From GCA-2683135 sp964507445 (lineage in GTDB: Bacteria; Planctomycetota; GCA-002687715), in the NCBI GenBank assembly GCA_964507445.1, contig CAZDQF010000002.1, positions 248,001 through 312,000 of the forward strand: a stretch of 64,000 bases of DNA, read 5' to 3'. Below, piece after piece: positions 16,805 through 25,300 of the stretch. The notes beneath the pieces were generated by a model, which was not told the DNA's origin, ran no database searches, and worked only from the letters and a program-made list of their open reading frames with translations. Numbering within the stretch: the stretch's first letter is position 1; the number at the start of each line of letters is the position of its first letter. A program made the translations under genes and the position numbers.

Positions 16805-18238
16805 ATGACCCGTCGCACCCGTCGTGAGTTCCTCGAAGAGTCCCTGCTCGCCGCCGCTGCGGCCGTGACCGTGCCCATGATCCCTTCGGTGGCGCCGGGA
16901 CAGGATCGGCGCTTCGCACCCAGCGATCAGGTGAACATCGCGGTGGTCGGGGTTCGTGGCCGGGGCGCCGGTCATGTGGGCACTTACACGGGCTTTCCGA
17001 ACGCCAACGTCGTGGCCATCGTGGACCCGGACTCGGCGGTGGTGGGGCGCTCCATGAGGGCGGCGAAGGGCGCCAAGTACTACAAGGACATCCGCGAGAT
17101 GCTGGAGGACGACTCCATCGACGCGGTGTCCATCGCCACCCCCAATCACTGGCACTCCCTGGGCGCCATCTGGGCCATTCAGGCGGGTAAGCACGTCTAC
17201 GTGGAGAAGCCCGTCAGCCACAACGTGCTGGAGGGCCGTCGCGTGGTCGAGGCGGCGCGCAAGTACGACAAGATCGTGCAGCACGGGACCCAGGCTCGCT
17301 CGCACAAGGCTTGCCAGGAGGCCATCGAGTTCCTCCACAGCGGGGGTCTCGGCAAGGTCAAGCTGGCGCGGGGCCTCTGCTACAAGCGCCGCGGCTCCAT
17401 CGGCAAGGTAAAGGGCCCTCAGCAGCCGCCCGAGACCTGTGACTACGACCTGTGGACCGGGCCAGCGGACATGCACCCGCTGATGCGCAAGAACCTCCAC
17501 TACGACTGGCACTGGGACTTCAACACCGGCAACGGTGACATGGGCAACCAGGGGGTCCACCAGATGGACCTCGCTCGGTGGGGCCTCGGACAGGACACCC
17601 TGCCCACGGCCGTGCGCAGCGCTGGTTGCCGACTCGGCTACGTGGACGACGCCAACACCCCCAACACCCAGGTCTCCACCTTCGACTACGGTGATCAGCA
17701 GCTGATCTTCGAGGTCCGGGGCCTGAAGACCTCCGGTTACAAGGGCGCGGGGATCGGGGTCGTGTTCCACTGTGATGACGGGTACCTGGTCATCGGCAGC
17801 TACAGCAAGTGCCACGCCTTCGATCACGACGGCAAGATCATCAAGACCTTCAAGGGCGGCGGTCAGAACTTCGGCAACTTCGTCAACGCGGTGCAGAGCG
17901 GGAAGCGTAGCGATCTCAACGCCGAGATCCTCGAGGGGCACCTCTCGTCCGCGCTCTGTCACCTGGGCAACATCTCCTATCAACTTGGCAAGCCGCAGAT
18001 GCTGGACGCCACGGACGCGCCGTTCGGTGATATCGACGCGGCCAACGAGTCCTTCGGCCGCTTCCGCAAGCACCTCGTGGACAACGGCATCGACGCCTCC
18101 AAGTCCGCCTACAACATGGGCCCTGGCCTCACCTTCGACCCCAGGTCGGAGCGGTTCACCGGCGAGCATGCGCAAGCGGCGAACGGGCTGGTCTCCCGCC
18201 CCTACCGCGGCAAGTTCGTGGTCCCCAACGAGGTCTGA
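16805..18238 (+). CDS. Tat-exported Gfo/Idh/MocA family oxidoreductase
   Basis: A 477-residue protein with a twin-arginine leader (MTRRTRREFLEESLLAAAAA) and a GFO/IDH/MocA dehydrogenase body. The NAD(P) site reads VNIAVVGVRGRGAGHVGTY, the catalytic segment is YVEKPVSHN (EKP motif), and GNGDMGNQGVHQMDLARW is the conserved C-terminal-domain motif. Planctomycetes carry many such exported oxidoreductases; they are thought to act on carbohydrates, but the substrate here is unknown. It begins 22 bases after the GT2-fusion gene, with GGAG upstream of ATG 16805. Its stop is only one base from the stop of the convergent sialidase-like gene. Confidence 0.92.
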   Translation: MTRRTRREFLEESLLAAAAAVTVPMIPSVAPGQDRRFAPSDQVNIAVVGVRGRGAGHVGTYTGFPNANVVAIVDPDSAVVGRSMRAAKGAKYYKDIREMLEDDSIDAVSIATPNHWHSLGAIWAIQAGKHVYVEKPVSHNVLEGRRVVEAARKYDKIVQHGTQARSHKACQEAIEFLHSGGLGKVKLARGLCYKRRGSIGKVKGPQQPPETCDYDLWTGPADMHPLMRKNLHYDWHWDFNTGNGDMGNQGVHQMDLARWGLGQDTLPTAVRSAGCRLGYVDDANTPNTQVSTFDYGDQQLIFEVRGLKTSGYKGAGIGVVFHCDDGYLVIGSYSKCHAFDHDGKIIKTFKGGGQNFGNFVNAVQSGKRSDLNAEILEGHLSSALCHLGNISYQLGKPQMLDATDAPFGDIDAANESFGRFRKHLVDNGIDASKSAYNMGPGLTFDPRSERFTGEHAQAANGLVSRPYRGKFVVPNEV

Positions 18239-18239
18239 C

Positions 18240-19283
18240 TCAGCGACCTGTCCCCGCGGGCATGGGCACCTTGGCCAGGTAGATCTGCGTCTTGTCCTGG
18301 TGCCCTGAGTAGTAGCTCATCCAGAGCTGGCCGTCGTGGAGCAGGAAGGCGGGGTAGCTCGTGTCCCTGCCGCTGGGGACCTCGTAGAGGCGCTGACAGC
18401 GACCATCGGGTTGGACCCGCAGGATGACCGTGGCGGTCCCGTCGCGGCCCTCTGGCCGTTCGAAGGCGTACTCCCGGGTGCCCACCAGCCAGCTGCCGTC
18501 CTTCAGGGGGAAGAGGTCCGGTCCCCCCATGCCGTGTTTCACCGGCGTCCACTGGAAGCGGGTGTAGGGCGGCGCGGCGCGGATGATGGCGCCTTCGCGG
18601 TCGTTGCCGCCAGACCTGCGGACGATGCCCCACATCTCGTCGCCGCGGAAGCGGAGGGTGACCTCGCAGGCCTCACGCGGGAAGGGGAGGTCCTCGCTGG
18701 CGCGGCGGTAGTTCATGCCGTCCTTGGTGGTGAACAGGGCCACCTTCTGATTGGTCGTGCGGGCGCGTCCGGTCTTCGGGTGCACGTCCGTCAGGTTGGG
18801 CATGCAGTAGCCGACCCCGTCGTGCCAGGTGAGGCGGAAGAACCAGTTGTCCGCCGGGATGCCGCGCACCCGTCGGGGAGGGGACCAGGTCTTGCCGTCG
18901 TCGGAGAACGCCACGCGGGTGTGCCAACCCTGGAGACCGTCGCTGTAGTCCGACCCGCCGCAGTTGATGAGCAGGGAGCCGTCCGGCATGGCACAGATCT
19001 TGGGGTCTCTCAGGTCGATGCCCTCCTCCTCCAGCAGCGCCCAGGACTCCCAGGTCTCACCGTCCTTCGAGGCGATGAGCCGCACCTTGCCGTTGGTGCC
19101 GGGCACGTGCCCGGAGCCTTCGCGGAACGTGCACAGGAAGTGCCCCTTCCAGTGGATCAGGTCGGTGAAGGCGGAGTGGGGGGCGGTGCCCCAGATCTTC
19201 TTGGAGGCCAGCATGGGCGGAGCCTGCTGGGCGAGGCCGGAGAGGGCGGCGCAGAGAGCAATCACCAGGACTCGGAGCGTCAT
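18240..19283 (-). CDS. Secreted sialidase-like (BNR-repeat) protein
   Basis: A 347-residue exported protein with signal peptide LRVLVIALCAALSGLAQQ. The body has Asp-box-like and propeller repeats (RLIASKDGETWESW, RVAFSDDGKTWSPPR, VALFTTKDGMNYR, LRDPKICAMPDGSLLINCGG), the hallmark of six-bladed sialidase-fold proteins. FREGSGHVPGTNGKV and RTTNQKVALF could contribute substrate-binding residues, but a full sialidase Arg triad cannot be confirmed by eye. A glycoside hydrolase or lectin-like role outside the cytoplasm is likely. The gene lies divergently from a sulfatase and convergently with a Tat oxidoreductase. ATG 19283 follows a TATACC element by 6 bases. Confidence 0.8.
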   Translation of the reverse strand: MTLRVLVIALCAALSGLAQQAPPMLASKKIWGTAPHSAFTDLIHWKGHFLCTFREGSGHVPGTNGKVRLIASKDGETWESWALLEEEGIDLRDPKICAMPDGSLLINCGGSDYSDGLQGWHTRVAFSDDGKTWSPPRRVRGIPADNWFFRLTWHDGVGYCMPNLTDVHPKTGRARTTNQKVALFTTKDGMNYRRASEDLPFPREACEVTLRFRGDEMWGIVRRSGGNDREGAIIRAAPPYTRFQWTPVKHGMGGPDLFPLKDGSWLVGTREYAFERPEGRDGTATVILRVQPDGRCQRLYEVPSGRDTSYPAFLLHDGQLWMSYYSGHQDKTQIYLAKVPMPAGTGR

Positions 19284-19289
19284 GGGGTC

Positions 19290-19295
19290 GGTATA
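19290..19295 (-). promoter_or_regulatory. Putative -10 element for leaderless start at 19283
   Basis: TATACC on the minus strand lies 6 bases before ATG 19283. The surrounding GGTATACC is palindromic, so the element could be read on either strand. Confidence 0.35.
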
Positions 19296-19356
19296 CCAGA
19301 TGGAGCGGCTACGGTGGGCCGTCTGCGGTTATGGTCATGGCCCGGAGGGCCTCTCG

Positions 19357-20790
19357 ATGCGCGTTCTCATCACCGTTCATCTCATCTTCGTCGCTACCGC
19401 GTTCGCTCAGGAGCGGCCGCCCAACATCGTCCTCATGATCGCGGACGATCAGGGGTGGGCGGACCTCAGCTGCGCCGGACTGAATGAGGACGCGAAGACG
19501 CCGGCCCTGGATGCGCTGGCCTCCACCGGCGTTCGTTTCACCCAGGCCTACTCCACCTCTCCCATCTGCAACGCGTCCCGGGCGGGCCTGATCACCGGCT
19601 GTTACCAGCAGCGGTTCGGGACCTTCTGGTACGGCGGCAAGGGGATCCACGACGCCCGGTTCAAGACCCTCCCGGAGCTGCTCTCGTCTCGTGGTTACAC
19701 CCGTGGGTACGTGGGCAAGTTCCACTACGGGAGCGGTCGCGCGTCGCAGCCGGACAACCGCAGCTTCCCGCTTCGTCACGGGTTCCAGTCCTTCTTCGGC
19801 TTCTCCGGAGGGCGCAAGCACTACATGGTGCACTCGGCCGCTGCCGAGCGGAGCTTCCAGCGGGTCAAGCGGCAGAACAAGCGCAAGGGGCAGAGCCTGC
19901 GTCAGGGAGGGATGTGGCGCGGCGACCAGAAGGTGGACGTGGAGGGGTTCGCGACCCACGTGTTCGGTGAGGAGGCGCGGGCCTTCCTTGGCGCCAACAA
20001 GGAGCGCCCCTTCTATCTCCACCTTGGCTTCAACGCGGTCCACAACTTCACCCATCAGCTCCCTGCCGAGTACCTGGAGGAGCACGAGCTGAAGGGGTGG
20101 CGCGACTGGGACCCGGCCAAGGAGGACTACTACGAGTGGTACCGGAAGGGTCGCAAGCCCAACAACCCGGAGGGCCGCGCCCAGTACCTGGGCCAGCTCC
20201 ACTACCTGGACCGGGAAGTGGGCCGCGTCGTTCAGTGCATCGAGGAGCTGGGCCTGCGCGATGACACGATCATCATCTACATCGGTGACAACGGGGGCTC
20301 CACGCCCATCTACGCCGACAACGGCCCCCTGCGCGGCAGCAAGTACACCCTCTATGAGGGGGGCATCCGCATCCCCCTGATCGTCTCCTGGCCGGGCAAG
20401 TTCAAGGCGGGGAGAGTGGTGGACAATGTGGTGAGCGGCATGGACATGCTGCCCACCTTGTGTGTGGCCGCCGGGGTCCCATATCCCAAGTCCGTGGATG
20501 GCCTGGACCTGGGGCCGTTATTGCGCGGCGAGCGGTCGGACGTGGGGCACGACGTGCTGCTGTGGGATACCGGGCACGAGACCGCCGTCCGCAAGGGCCG
20601 TTACAAGTTGAAGACCGCCACCTCCAACCGCCACGCTCAGTACGAGATGGTGGAGATCGAGCTGGGGACGTTCCTCTACGACCTGGAGGCGGATCCTGGT
20701 GAGACCAAGGACCTGAAACAGACCCACCCACGGGTGCTGGCGGAGCTGAAGGGGATCCACCAGTCGTGGAAGCGGACCCTGAACAACTGA
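19357..20790 (+). CDS. Type I sulfatase (exported)
   Basis: A 477-residue arylsulfatase-family enzyme. The signal peptide MRVLITVHLIFVATAFAQ precedes PNIVLMIADDQGWADLSCAG, whose Asp pair binds Ca2+. The formylglycine motif is CNASR with Cys 71, which must be converted to FGly for activity. Other active-site motifs are YVGKFHYG, FYLHLGFNAVHNF and IYIGDNGGSTP; the C-terminus LYDLEADPGETKDL is standard. It should hydrolyse sulfate esters on an extracellular or periplasmic carbohydrate. It is first in a same-strand run with the nuclease-like, aspartylglucosaminidase and second sulfatase genes. ATG 19357 has a CGGAGGG site about 10 bases upstream. Confidence 0.95.
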   Translation: MRVLITVHLIFVATAFAQERPPNIVLMIADDQGWADLSCAGLNEDAKTPALDALASTGVRFTQAYSTSPICNASRAGLITGCYQQRFGTFWYGGKGIHDARFKTLPELLSSRGYTRGYVGKFHYGSGRASQPDNRSFPLRHGFQSFFGFSGGRKHYMVHSAAAERSFQRVKRQNKRKGQSLRQGGMWRGDQKVDVEGFATHVFGEEARAFLGANKERPFYLHLGFNAVHNFTHQLPAEYLEEHELKGWRDWDPAKEDYYEWYRKGRKPNNPEGRAQYLGQLHYLDREVGRVVQCIEELGLRDDTIIIYIGDNGGSTPIYADNGPLRGSKYTLYEGGIRIPLIVSWPGKFKAGRVVDNVVSGMDMLPTLCVAAGVPYPKSVDGLDLGPLLRGERSDVGHDVLLWDTGHETAVRKGRYKLKTATSNRHAQYEMVEIELGTFLYDLEADPGETKDLKQTHPRVLAELKGIHQSWKRTLNN

Positions 20791-20815
20791 ACCACGTTCG
20801 TCTGCGGAGCAGATC

Positions 20816-21355
20816 ATGACCTCCATCCTCTTGCTGCTTGTGGGTTCCACCGTCGTTGACCCGGTGGTGGTGCCGAAGGACCTCATCAGCTTCGACGACG
20901 GGGACACCGTCGCCATCAACTGGCCCGGCCGGGACGCGGAGCAGGTCCGCATCCTCGGCATCGACACCCCGGAGGTGCAGCACCTGGAGCACGGCATCCC
21001 CTACGCGCAGCCGTTCGGGGAGCAGGCGGCCGGGTTCCTGCACGGAGCCATCGCGTGCGCCGATCAGGTGACCCTGCTGCGATCCGGGCAGAACGACCCG
21101 TTCGGGCGGACCCTGGGCTACATCTACCTGGACGGCAAGAACTACTCCGTCATGGTGCTGCGGGCCCGACTGGCGGTGGAGAGCGTCTCTCGTTACGGCG
21201 ATAACGGGATGCCGAAGCAGGCGGCTGCCTGTCTCGCCGCCGCCAAGGCCGCGGGTCCGGTGCCCTTCGAGGACCCCCACGGTTACCGTCGGCGCATGCG
21301 GGCGGTCACCAGGTGGCTGAAGGAGCAGGGCCGGTACCCGAAGGGGCCGAAGTAG
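20816..21355 (+). CDS. Staphylococcal-nuclease-like (SNase) secreted protein
   Basis: A 179-residue protein with a short hydrophobic leader (ILLLLVGSTVV) and an SNase/thermonuclease OB-fold. DDGDTVAI, VRILGIDTPEVQHLEHG and DPFGRTLGYIYLDGKNYSVM carry the expected metal-binding Asp residues and Arg/Glu positions of the family. It would cleave nucleic acids outside the cytoplasm if active. ATG 20816 is preceded by CGGAG about 8 bases upstream and the gene starts 25 bases after the sulfatase stop, so they are probably cotranscribed. Why a nuclease sits among glycan-degrading enzymes is unclear. Confidence 0.85.
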   Translation: MTSILLLLVGSTVVDPVVVPKDLISFDDGDTVAINWPGRDAEQVRILGIDTPEVQHLEHGIPYAQPFGEQAAGFLHGAIACADQVTLLRSGQNDPFGRTLGYIYLDGKNYSVMVLRARLAVESVSRYGDNGMPKQAAACLAAAKAAGPVPFEDPHGYRRRMRAVTRWLKEQGRYPKGPK

Positions 21356-21408
21356 AGATTCTGCGGGCCGGGCGTCCTGCCGGTCCCGCTCGAAAGCGGA
21401 GCAGACCC

Positions 21409-22371
21409 ATGAGCCTCGATCGTCGTCGTTTTCTCGCCGGGAGCGCCGCCGCGACGGCGGCGTTGACCGCTTCCTGCGCCTCCGCCGGCGGAGCGCCGTC
21501 CGTCGTCCAACGTCCCGTCCTGATCGCCACCTGGCCCTTTGGCCGCCACGCGGCGGAGGTGGGCCGCGACGTGATCCGGGACGGTGGTTCCGTGCTGGAT
21601 GGCGTCGAGCACGGCGTCCGTGACATCGAGCGTCGGGGATCAGACGGCTCCGTCGGCATCCGCGGTCGGCCCAACGCCGCGGGGTACACCCAGGTGGACG
21701 CGTGCATCATGAACGGCGACGACCACAAGGCGGGCAGCGTGGCGGGGGTGGAGGGGATCGTGCACCCCATCACCGCGGCGAGGCTGGTCATGGAGAAGAC
21801 CAAGCACGTGATGCTGGTGGGGGAGGGGGCCCGCTGGTTCGCCCTGGAGAACGGTCTCGAGTCCATCGACGTCTCCGGGCTCCCCGCCAAGAAGGCGGCC
21901 TGGAGAGGTCGCAAGCAGGACCCGCCTCGCGAGCGCGCGGGGCACGACACCATCGCCCTGCTGGCGCTGGACGCAGGCGGACACCTGGCCGGAGCGTGCT
22001 CCACCAGCGGCGCCGCCACCAAGCTCCCCGGGCGGGTGGGGGACTCCCCGATCATCGGCAGCGGCCTCTACGTGGACGGAGACGTGGGCGCCGCCGGAGC
22101 CACCGGCATCGGTGAGAACATCATGCGCTACTGCGCGACCCATCAGATCGTCGAGCTCATGCGCGCCGGCGCCTCTCCGGCGCAGGCCTGCGAGGAGGTG
22201 GTCCACCGCGTCGCTCGCAAGGAGGGGACCTACAAGGTGGACATCTGCTTCATCGCCCTGGACCGTCACGGCAGGGTGGGCGCCGCGGCGTCCAACCAGA
22301 CCTTCCCGTTCGCCGTGGTGACGGGGGACCGGACCGAGCTGCGGAGGGTGCCTCGTGTCGAGCCGCGCTGA
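21409..22371 (+). CDS. N4-(beta-N-acetylglucosaminyl)-L-asparaginase (Tat-exported aspartylglucosaminidase)
   Basis: A 320-residue Ntn hydrolase with a Tat leader (MSLDRRRFLAGSAAATAALT). The autoprocessing site is GHDTIALLALD, with Thr 181 becoming the N-terminal nucleophile. CSTSGAATKLPGRVGDSPII is the conserved substrate-pocket segment, and the GSGLYVDGDVGAAGATGIGE glycine-rich strand follows it. The enzyme cleaves the amide bond between asparagine and GlcNAc, the last step of N-glycoprotein degradation. It lies between two sulfatases and overlaps the second by 17 bases, which supports a glycoprotein or glycosaminoglycan breakdown pathway. ATG 21409 has GCGGAG at about 9 bases. Confidence 0.93.
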   Translation: MSLDRRRFLAGSAAATAALTASCASAGGAPSVVQRPVLIATWPFGRHAAEVGRDVIRDGGSVLDGVEHGVRDIERRGSDGSVGIRGRPNAAGYTQVDACIMNGDDHKAGSVAGVEGIVHPITAARLVMEKTKHVMLVGEGARWFALENGLESIDVSGLPAKKAAWRGRKQDPPRERAGHDTIALLALDAGGHLAGACSTSGAATKLPGRVGDSPIIGSGLYVDGDVGAAGATGIGENIMRYCATHQIVELMRAGASPAQACEEVVHRVARKEGTYKVDICFIALDRHGRVGAAASNQTFPFAVVTGDRTELRRVPRVEPR

Positions 22372-23755
22372 CCGGGGTCCCGCCAGGTGTGCTGCCGTCT
22401 TCTGCGTCCTGGTGGCGATCGTCGCAGCGCAGCCCGTGCGGCCTCCCAACATCGTCCTGGTGTTCATCGACGATCTCGGGGGCAAGGACCTGGGCTGCTA
22501 CGGCAACACGATCATCGAGACACCGCACCTGGATCGACTCGCCGCCCGTGGGGTCCGCTTCACCCAGGCCTACGCCGCCGCGCCCGTCTGTTCGCCGACC
22601 CGCGCCAGCCTGATGTCGGGACGCAGCCCCCATCGCACGGGCATCACCGACTTCATCCCCGGCCATTGGCGGCCCTTCGCGCCGCTGACGGTGCCCACCA
22701 ACCGCACCCAGCACCTGCCCCTGGATGCGGTCACGCCAGCGGAGGTGCTGGGCCCTCGCGGCTACGTCTCCGGCTACTTCGGCAAGTGGCACCTGGGGGG
22801 ACGTGGCTACCTCCCGCAGCAGCAGGGCTTCCACGAGTCCGTGATCCGCACCGGGGGAGGTCACTTCGGCACCCGCACCCTCCCTGACCTGAAGCTGGGC
22901 AAGCAGGACGAGTTCACCGCCGCCATGGTCCGCAAGGCCGGGGAGTTCATGGCGGCGCACAAGGACCGGGCCTTCTTCGTCATGATCTCCCCGTACATGG
23001 TCCACATCCCGTTGCAGGGGCCCCCCGACCTGGTGAAGAAGTACCGACAGCGGACGGAGGAAGGAGAGGGTCGCCATCACCCGGTCTACGCGGCCATGGT
23101 GGAGCAGGTGGACCGGTGCGTTGGACGATTGCTGAAGCGCGTCCGGGACCTGGGGCTGGAGGAGGAGACCCTGGTGATCGTCACCTCCGACAATGGCGGC
23201 CTGCACCAGCGCTTCTCCGGGGATCGCACCTGGGTCTCGACCAACAAGCCGTTGCGCGGTGAGAAGGGGACCCTGTTCGAAGGCGGGATCCGGGTGCCGC
23301 TCATCGTGGCCGGTCCCGGGGTACGGCGGGGTGCGGTCTGTGCGGAACCGGTCATCACCATGGACCTGCACGCCACCTGCGCGGCGGTGGCGGGCGCGGA
23401 GGTGCCGGGCGGTGACGGAGAAGACCTTCGCCCGGTCCTGGCCGGGACCGGCGAGCTGGCGCGGGACGCCCTGGTCTGGCACTACCCCCACTACCACCAC
23501 CACACCCCCGCCAGCGCCATCAGGTCCGGCAGGTACAAGCTGCTGGTGACCTACGAAGACGACCGGTCGTACCTGTACGACCTGGAGGAGGACCCCGGGG
23601 AGTCCCGGGATCTGGCGGCGGCGCGCCCGGAGCTGACCCAGGACCTTCGGAGGCGGCTGCGGCGGGCTCTGGAAGGAGCTGAATTCCCCGTGTCCAACGC
23701 CGCCCACGACCCCGCCAGGTCCGGCAGGTGGGGGCGCCATCCGGATCGGCGCTGA
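22355..23755 (+). CDS. Type I sulfatase (exported, second copy)
   Basis: A 466-residue sulfatase. A GTG start at 22355 overlaps the aspartylglucosaminidase gene by 17 bases. The leader CAAVFCVLVAIVAAQ precedes PNIVLVFIDDLGGKDLGCYG. The FGly motif is CSPTR with Cys 79, a canonical C-x-P-x-R form. YFGKWHLGG, VTSDNGGLHQRFSGD and a long His run in the substrate region (HYPHYHHHTPASAIR) follow, then LYDLEEDPGESRDL. It differs clearly from the first sulfatase, which uses CNASR and lacks these inserts, so the two probably act on different sulfate positions. Confidence 0.95.
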   Translation: MSSRADRGPARCAAVFCVLVAIVAAQPVRPPNIVLVFIDDLGGKDLGCYGNTIIETPHLDRLAARGVRFTQAYAAAPVCSPTRASLMSGRSPHRTGITDFIPGHWRPFAPLTVPTNRTQHLPLDAVTPAEVLGPRGYVSGYFGKWHLGGRGYLPQQQGFHESVIRTGGGHFGTRTLPDLKLGKQDEFTAAMVRKAGEFMAAHKDRAFFVMISPYMVHIPLQGPPDLVKKYRQRTEEGEGRHHPVYAAMVEQVDRCVGRLLKRVRDLGLEEETLVIVTSDNGGLHQRFSGDRTWVSTNKPLRGEKGTLFEGGIRVPLIVAGPGVRRGAVCAEPVITMDLHATCAAVAGAEVPGGDGEDLRPVLAGTGELARDALVWHYPHYHHHTPASAIRSGRYKLLVTYEDDRSYLYDLEEDPGESRDLAAARPELTQDLRRRLRRALEGAEFPVSNAAHDPARSGRWGRHPDRR

Positions 23756-23761
23756 GGACGT

Positions 23762-23767
23762 TATCCT
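23762..23767 (+). promoter_or_regulatory. Putative -10 element for leaderless start at 23774
   Basis: TATCCT ends 6 bases before ATG 23774 and no ribosome-binding site is visible between them. Confidence 0.4.
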
Positions 23768-23773
23768 GGTGCC

Positions 23774-24514
23774 ATGGTGATCAAGGAGATTCACGTGTCG
23801 AAGACCTGCCTCGTGTTCCTGCCGGTGTTGTGCCTGCTGCTGGTGTGCTGCGACGCTGCGCAACCGGAGGGGGGGAGCGCGGCGGCCGGCGTGGAGTCGG
23901 TCCTCGGAGACGGGAACGACGGGGCGACCGCCGCGGGAAACGGCGCGGAGAGCCAAGAGAGCGGAGATGAGAAGATGACCGAAGGGTCGGGAAACGAGCC
24001 CCAGCTGGCCACCTTCGGCGGCGGCTGCTTCTGGTGTGTCGAGGCGGTGCTGGAGCAGCTCGATGGCGTCCTGGACGCCTCCTCCGGGTACATGGGCGGG
24101 CACGTGGACAACCCCACCTACGAGCAGGTCTGCGGCAAGCAGACCGGCCACATCGAGGTGGTGCAGGTGAAGTTCGACCCCGCCAAGGTGTCCTACGAGA
24201 CGCTGCTCAAGTGGTTCTTCAAGGCTCACGACCCCACCACCCTTGACCGGCAGGGGGGCGACAAGGGACCTCAGTACCGATCAGCCATCTTCTTCCACTC
24301 TCCGGAGCAGGAACAGGCGGCCCTGACGACCATCAAGAAGATTGACGAGGGGGATGTCTTCCCCGACAAGGTCGTCACGGAGGTGCGGAAGGCGGAGAAG
24401 TACTGGGTGGCGGAGCCCCACCACCAGGACTACTACCGCTTGAACAAGAATCGGAACCCCTACTGCCAGGCGGTGATCACGCCGAAGCTGGACAAGCTCG
24501 GGCTGGACAAGTAG
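23774..24514 (+). CDS. msrA: Peptide-methionine (S)-S-oxide reductase, exported
   Basis: A 246-residue MsrA. The C-terminal 170 residues are the complete enzyme: GGGCFWCVEAVLEQLDGV with nucleophile Cys 85, SGYMGGHVDNPTYEQVCG, GHIEVVQVKFDP and AEPHHQDYYRLNKNRNPYC. It repairs oxidised methionine in proteins using thioredoxin-type reductants. The first 75 residues are a hydrophobic leader (LVFLPVLCLLLVCC) and a Gly/Ala/Glu-rich linker, so the enzyme acts outside the cytoplasm, probably membrane- or lipid-anchored. ATG 23774 sits 6 bases after a -10-like element, so the leader peptide would come from a leaderless transcript; an in-frame GTG 12 bases before the conserved leader is not needed. Confidence 0.95.
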   Translation: MVIKEIHVSKTCLVFLPVLCLLLVCCDAAQPEGGSAAAGVESVLGDGNDGATAAGNGAESQESGDEKMTEGSGNEPQLATFGGGCFWCVEAVLEQLDGVLDASSGYMGGHVDNPTYEQVCGKQTGHIEVVQVKFDPAKVSYETLLKWFFKAHDPTTLDRQGGDKGPQYRSAIFFHSPEQEQAALTTIKKIDEGDVFPDKVVTEVRKAEKYWVAEPHHQDYYRLNKNRNPYCQAVITPKLDKLGLDK

Positions 24515-24517
24515 CGG

Positions 24518-25276
24518 CTACTCGTCCAGCTCCCACTTCCAGGTGTTGGTGCTGGGTCGCCAGAACCACCGGATGGGCTCTACGGACCAGCTCGCGATGA
24601 AGGGCCGGCGGCAACGGACCAGCAGCTCGAACTCCTGGTCGGTGAGCCCGTAGAACGGTTGATCCCGGAGGAGGCGAGGTCGCCATCCTTGGATGAGCCC
24701 GTCCTTCTCCAGGTCAGCAGGCCAGTAGTTCTTCTTCGCGTGGAAGGCTTCGATCTGCGGCGCCAGCTGGTCGCACCAGGTGCGGGCTGCCGCCACGTCG
24801 TGTTGCCGCAGGATGTTGCTGCCCAGGGCCATCACCACCTGCACGACACAGGCCAGGGCCAGGGCTGCGAACCGGAGCGCCTGGGCCCTCCGCCTCATCA
24901 TCAGGTAGATGCCCGCCAGCATGAGGGACAGGGGCATGACGAAGATGCAGGCGGCGGCGGCGAACAGGTAGTAGAGCCGTCCTCCTGCCCCGAGGTACGC
25001 GCTCATGAGCCCGATGGCGGTGCTGGCGATGATGATGGCGAGTCCGGGCCGTGAGGCCTGGAACGCGCGCAGCATCCACGCCACCAGACCGACCACGGTG
25101 GCGATGATGCCGGTGACGGCGACGGGCTCGTAGATGTACCAGGCGTCGTAGACGCGGGTGTGGAGACCGACCCCGGCCGCCAGCGCCGCCGCCGCGGCCA
25201 GCGCCCAGAGGGGAGGAGCGGCGGTGCGCGAGGTCCTTGGCGGTGCTTGGGGTGCGGCGGCGTTCACGGTGGGCAC
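24518..25276 (-). CDS. Hypothetical multi-pass membrane protein
   Basis: A protein of up to 252 residues that I do not recognise. A short Pro/Ala-rich N-terminus is followed by four or five membrane segments (ALAAAAALAAGVGLH, VAVTGIIATVVGLVAWML, LAIIIASTAIGLMSAYLG, AAAACIFVMPLSLMLAGIYL, FAALALACVVQVVMALGS). The C-terminal 90 residues are soluble and Trp-rich (AFHAKKNYWPADLEKDG, RWFWRPSTNTWKWELDE), resembling periplasmic tails found after a helix in pseudopilin-like proteins. GTG 25276 is the longest start; GTG 25267 lies 9 bases after a TAGGAT element and fits the leaderless pattern. The stop is 3 bases from the convergent MsrA stop. Confidence 0.6.
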   Translation of the reverse strand: MPTVNAAAPQAPPRTSRTAAPPLWALAAAAALAAGVGLHTRVYDAWYIYEPVAVTGIIATVVGLVAWMLRAFQASRPGLAIIIASTAIGLMSAYLGAGGRLYYLFAAAACIFVMPLSLMLAGIYLMMRRRAQALRFAALALACVVQVVMALGSNILRQHDVAAARTWCDQLAPQIEAFHAKKNYWPADLEKDGLIQGWRPRLLRDQPFYGLTDQEFELLVRCRRPFIASWSVEPIRWFWRPSTNTWKWELDE

Positions 25277-25282
25277 ATCCTA
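25277..25282 (-). promoter_or_regulatory. Putative -10 element for minus-strand gene starting at 25267 or 25276
   Basis: TAGGAT on the minus strand lies 9 bases before GTG 25267. Together with the plus-strand TAGGCT it forms a quasi-palindrome (CCTATCCGGTAGG), so two divergent promoters overlap here. Confidence 0.35.
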
Positions 25283-25287
25283 TCCGG

Positions 25288-25293
25288 TAGGCT
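25288..25293 (+). promoter_or_regulatory. Putative -10 element for leaderless start at 25301
   Basis: TAGGCT ends 7 bases before ATG 25301; no ribosome-binding site is visible. Confidence 0.4.
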
Positions 25294-25300
25294 GCAGACC

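Noticed and set aside
24024..24041. MsrA as a second selenoprotein
   Set aside because: The active site reads GCFWC with ordinary Cys codons (TGC), so no recoding is needed.
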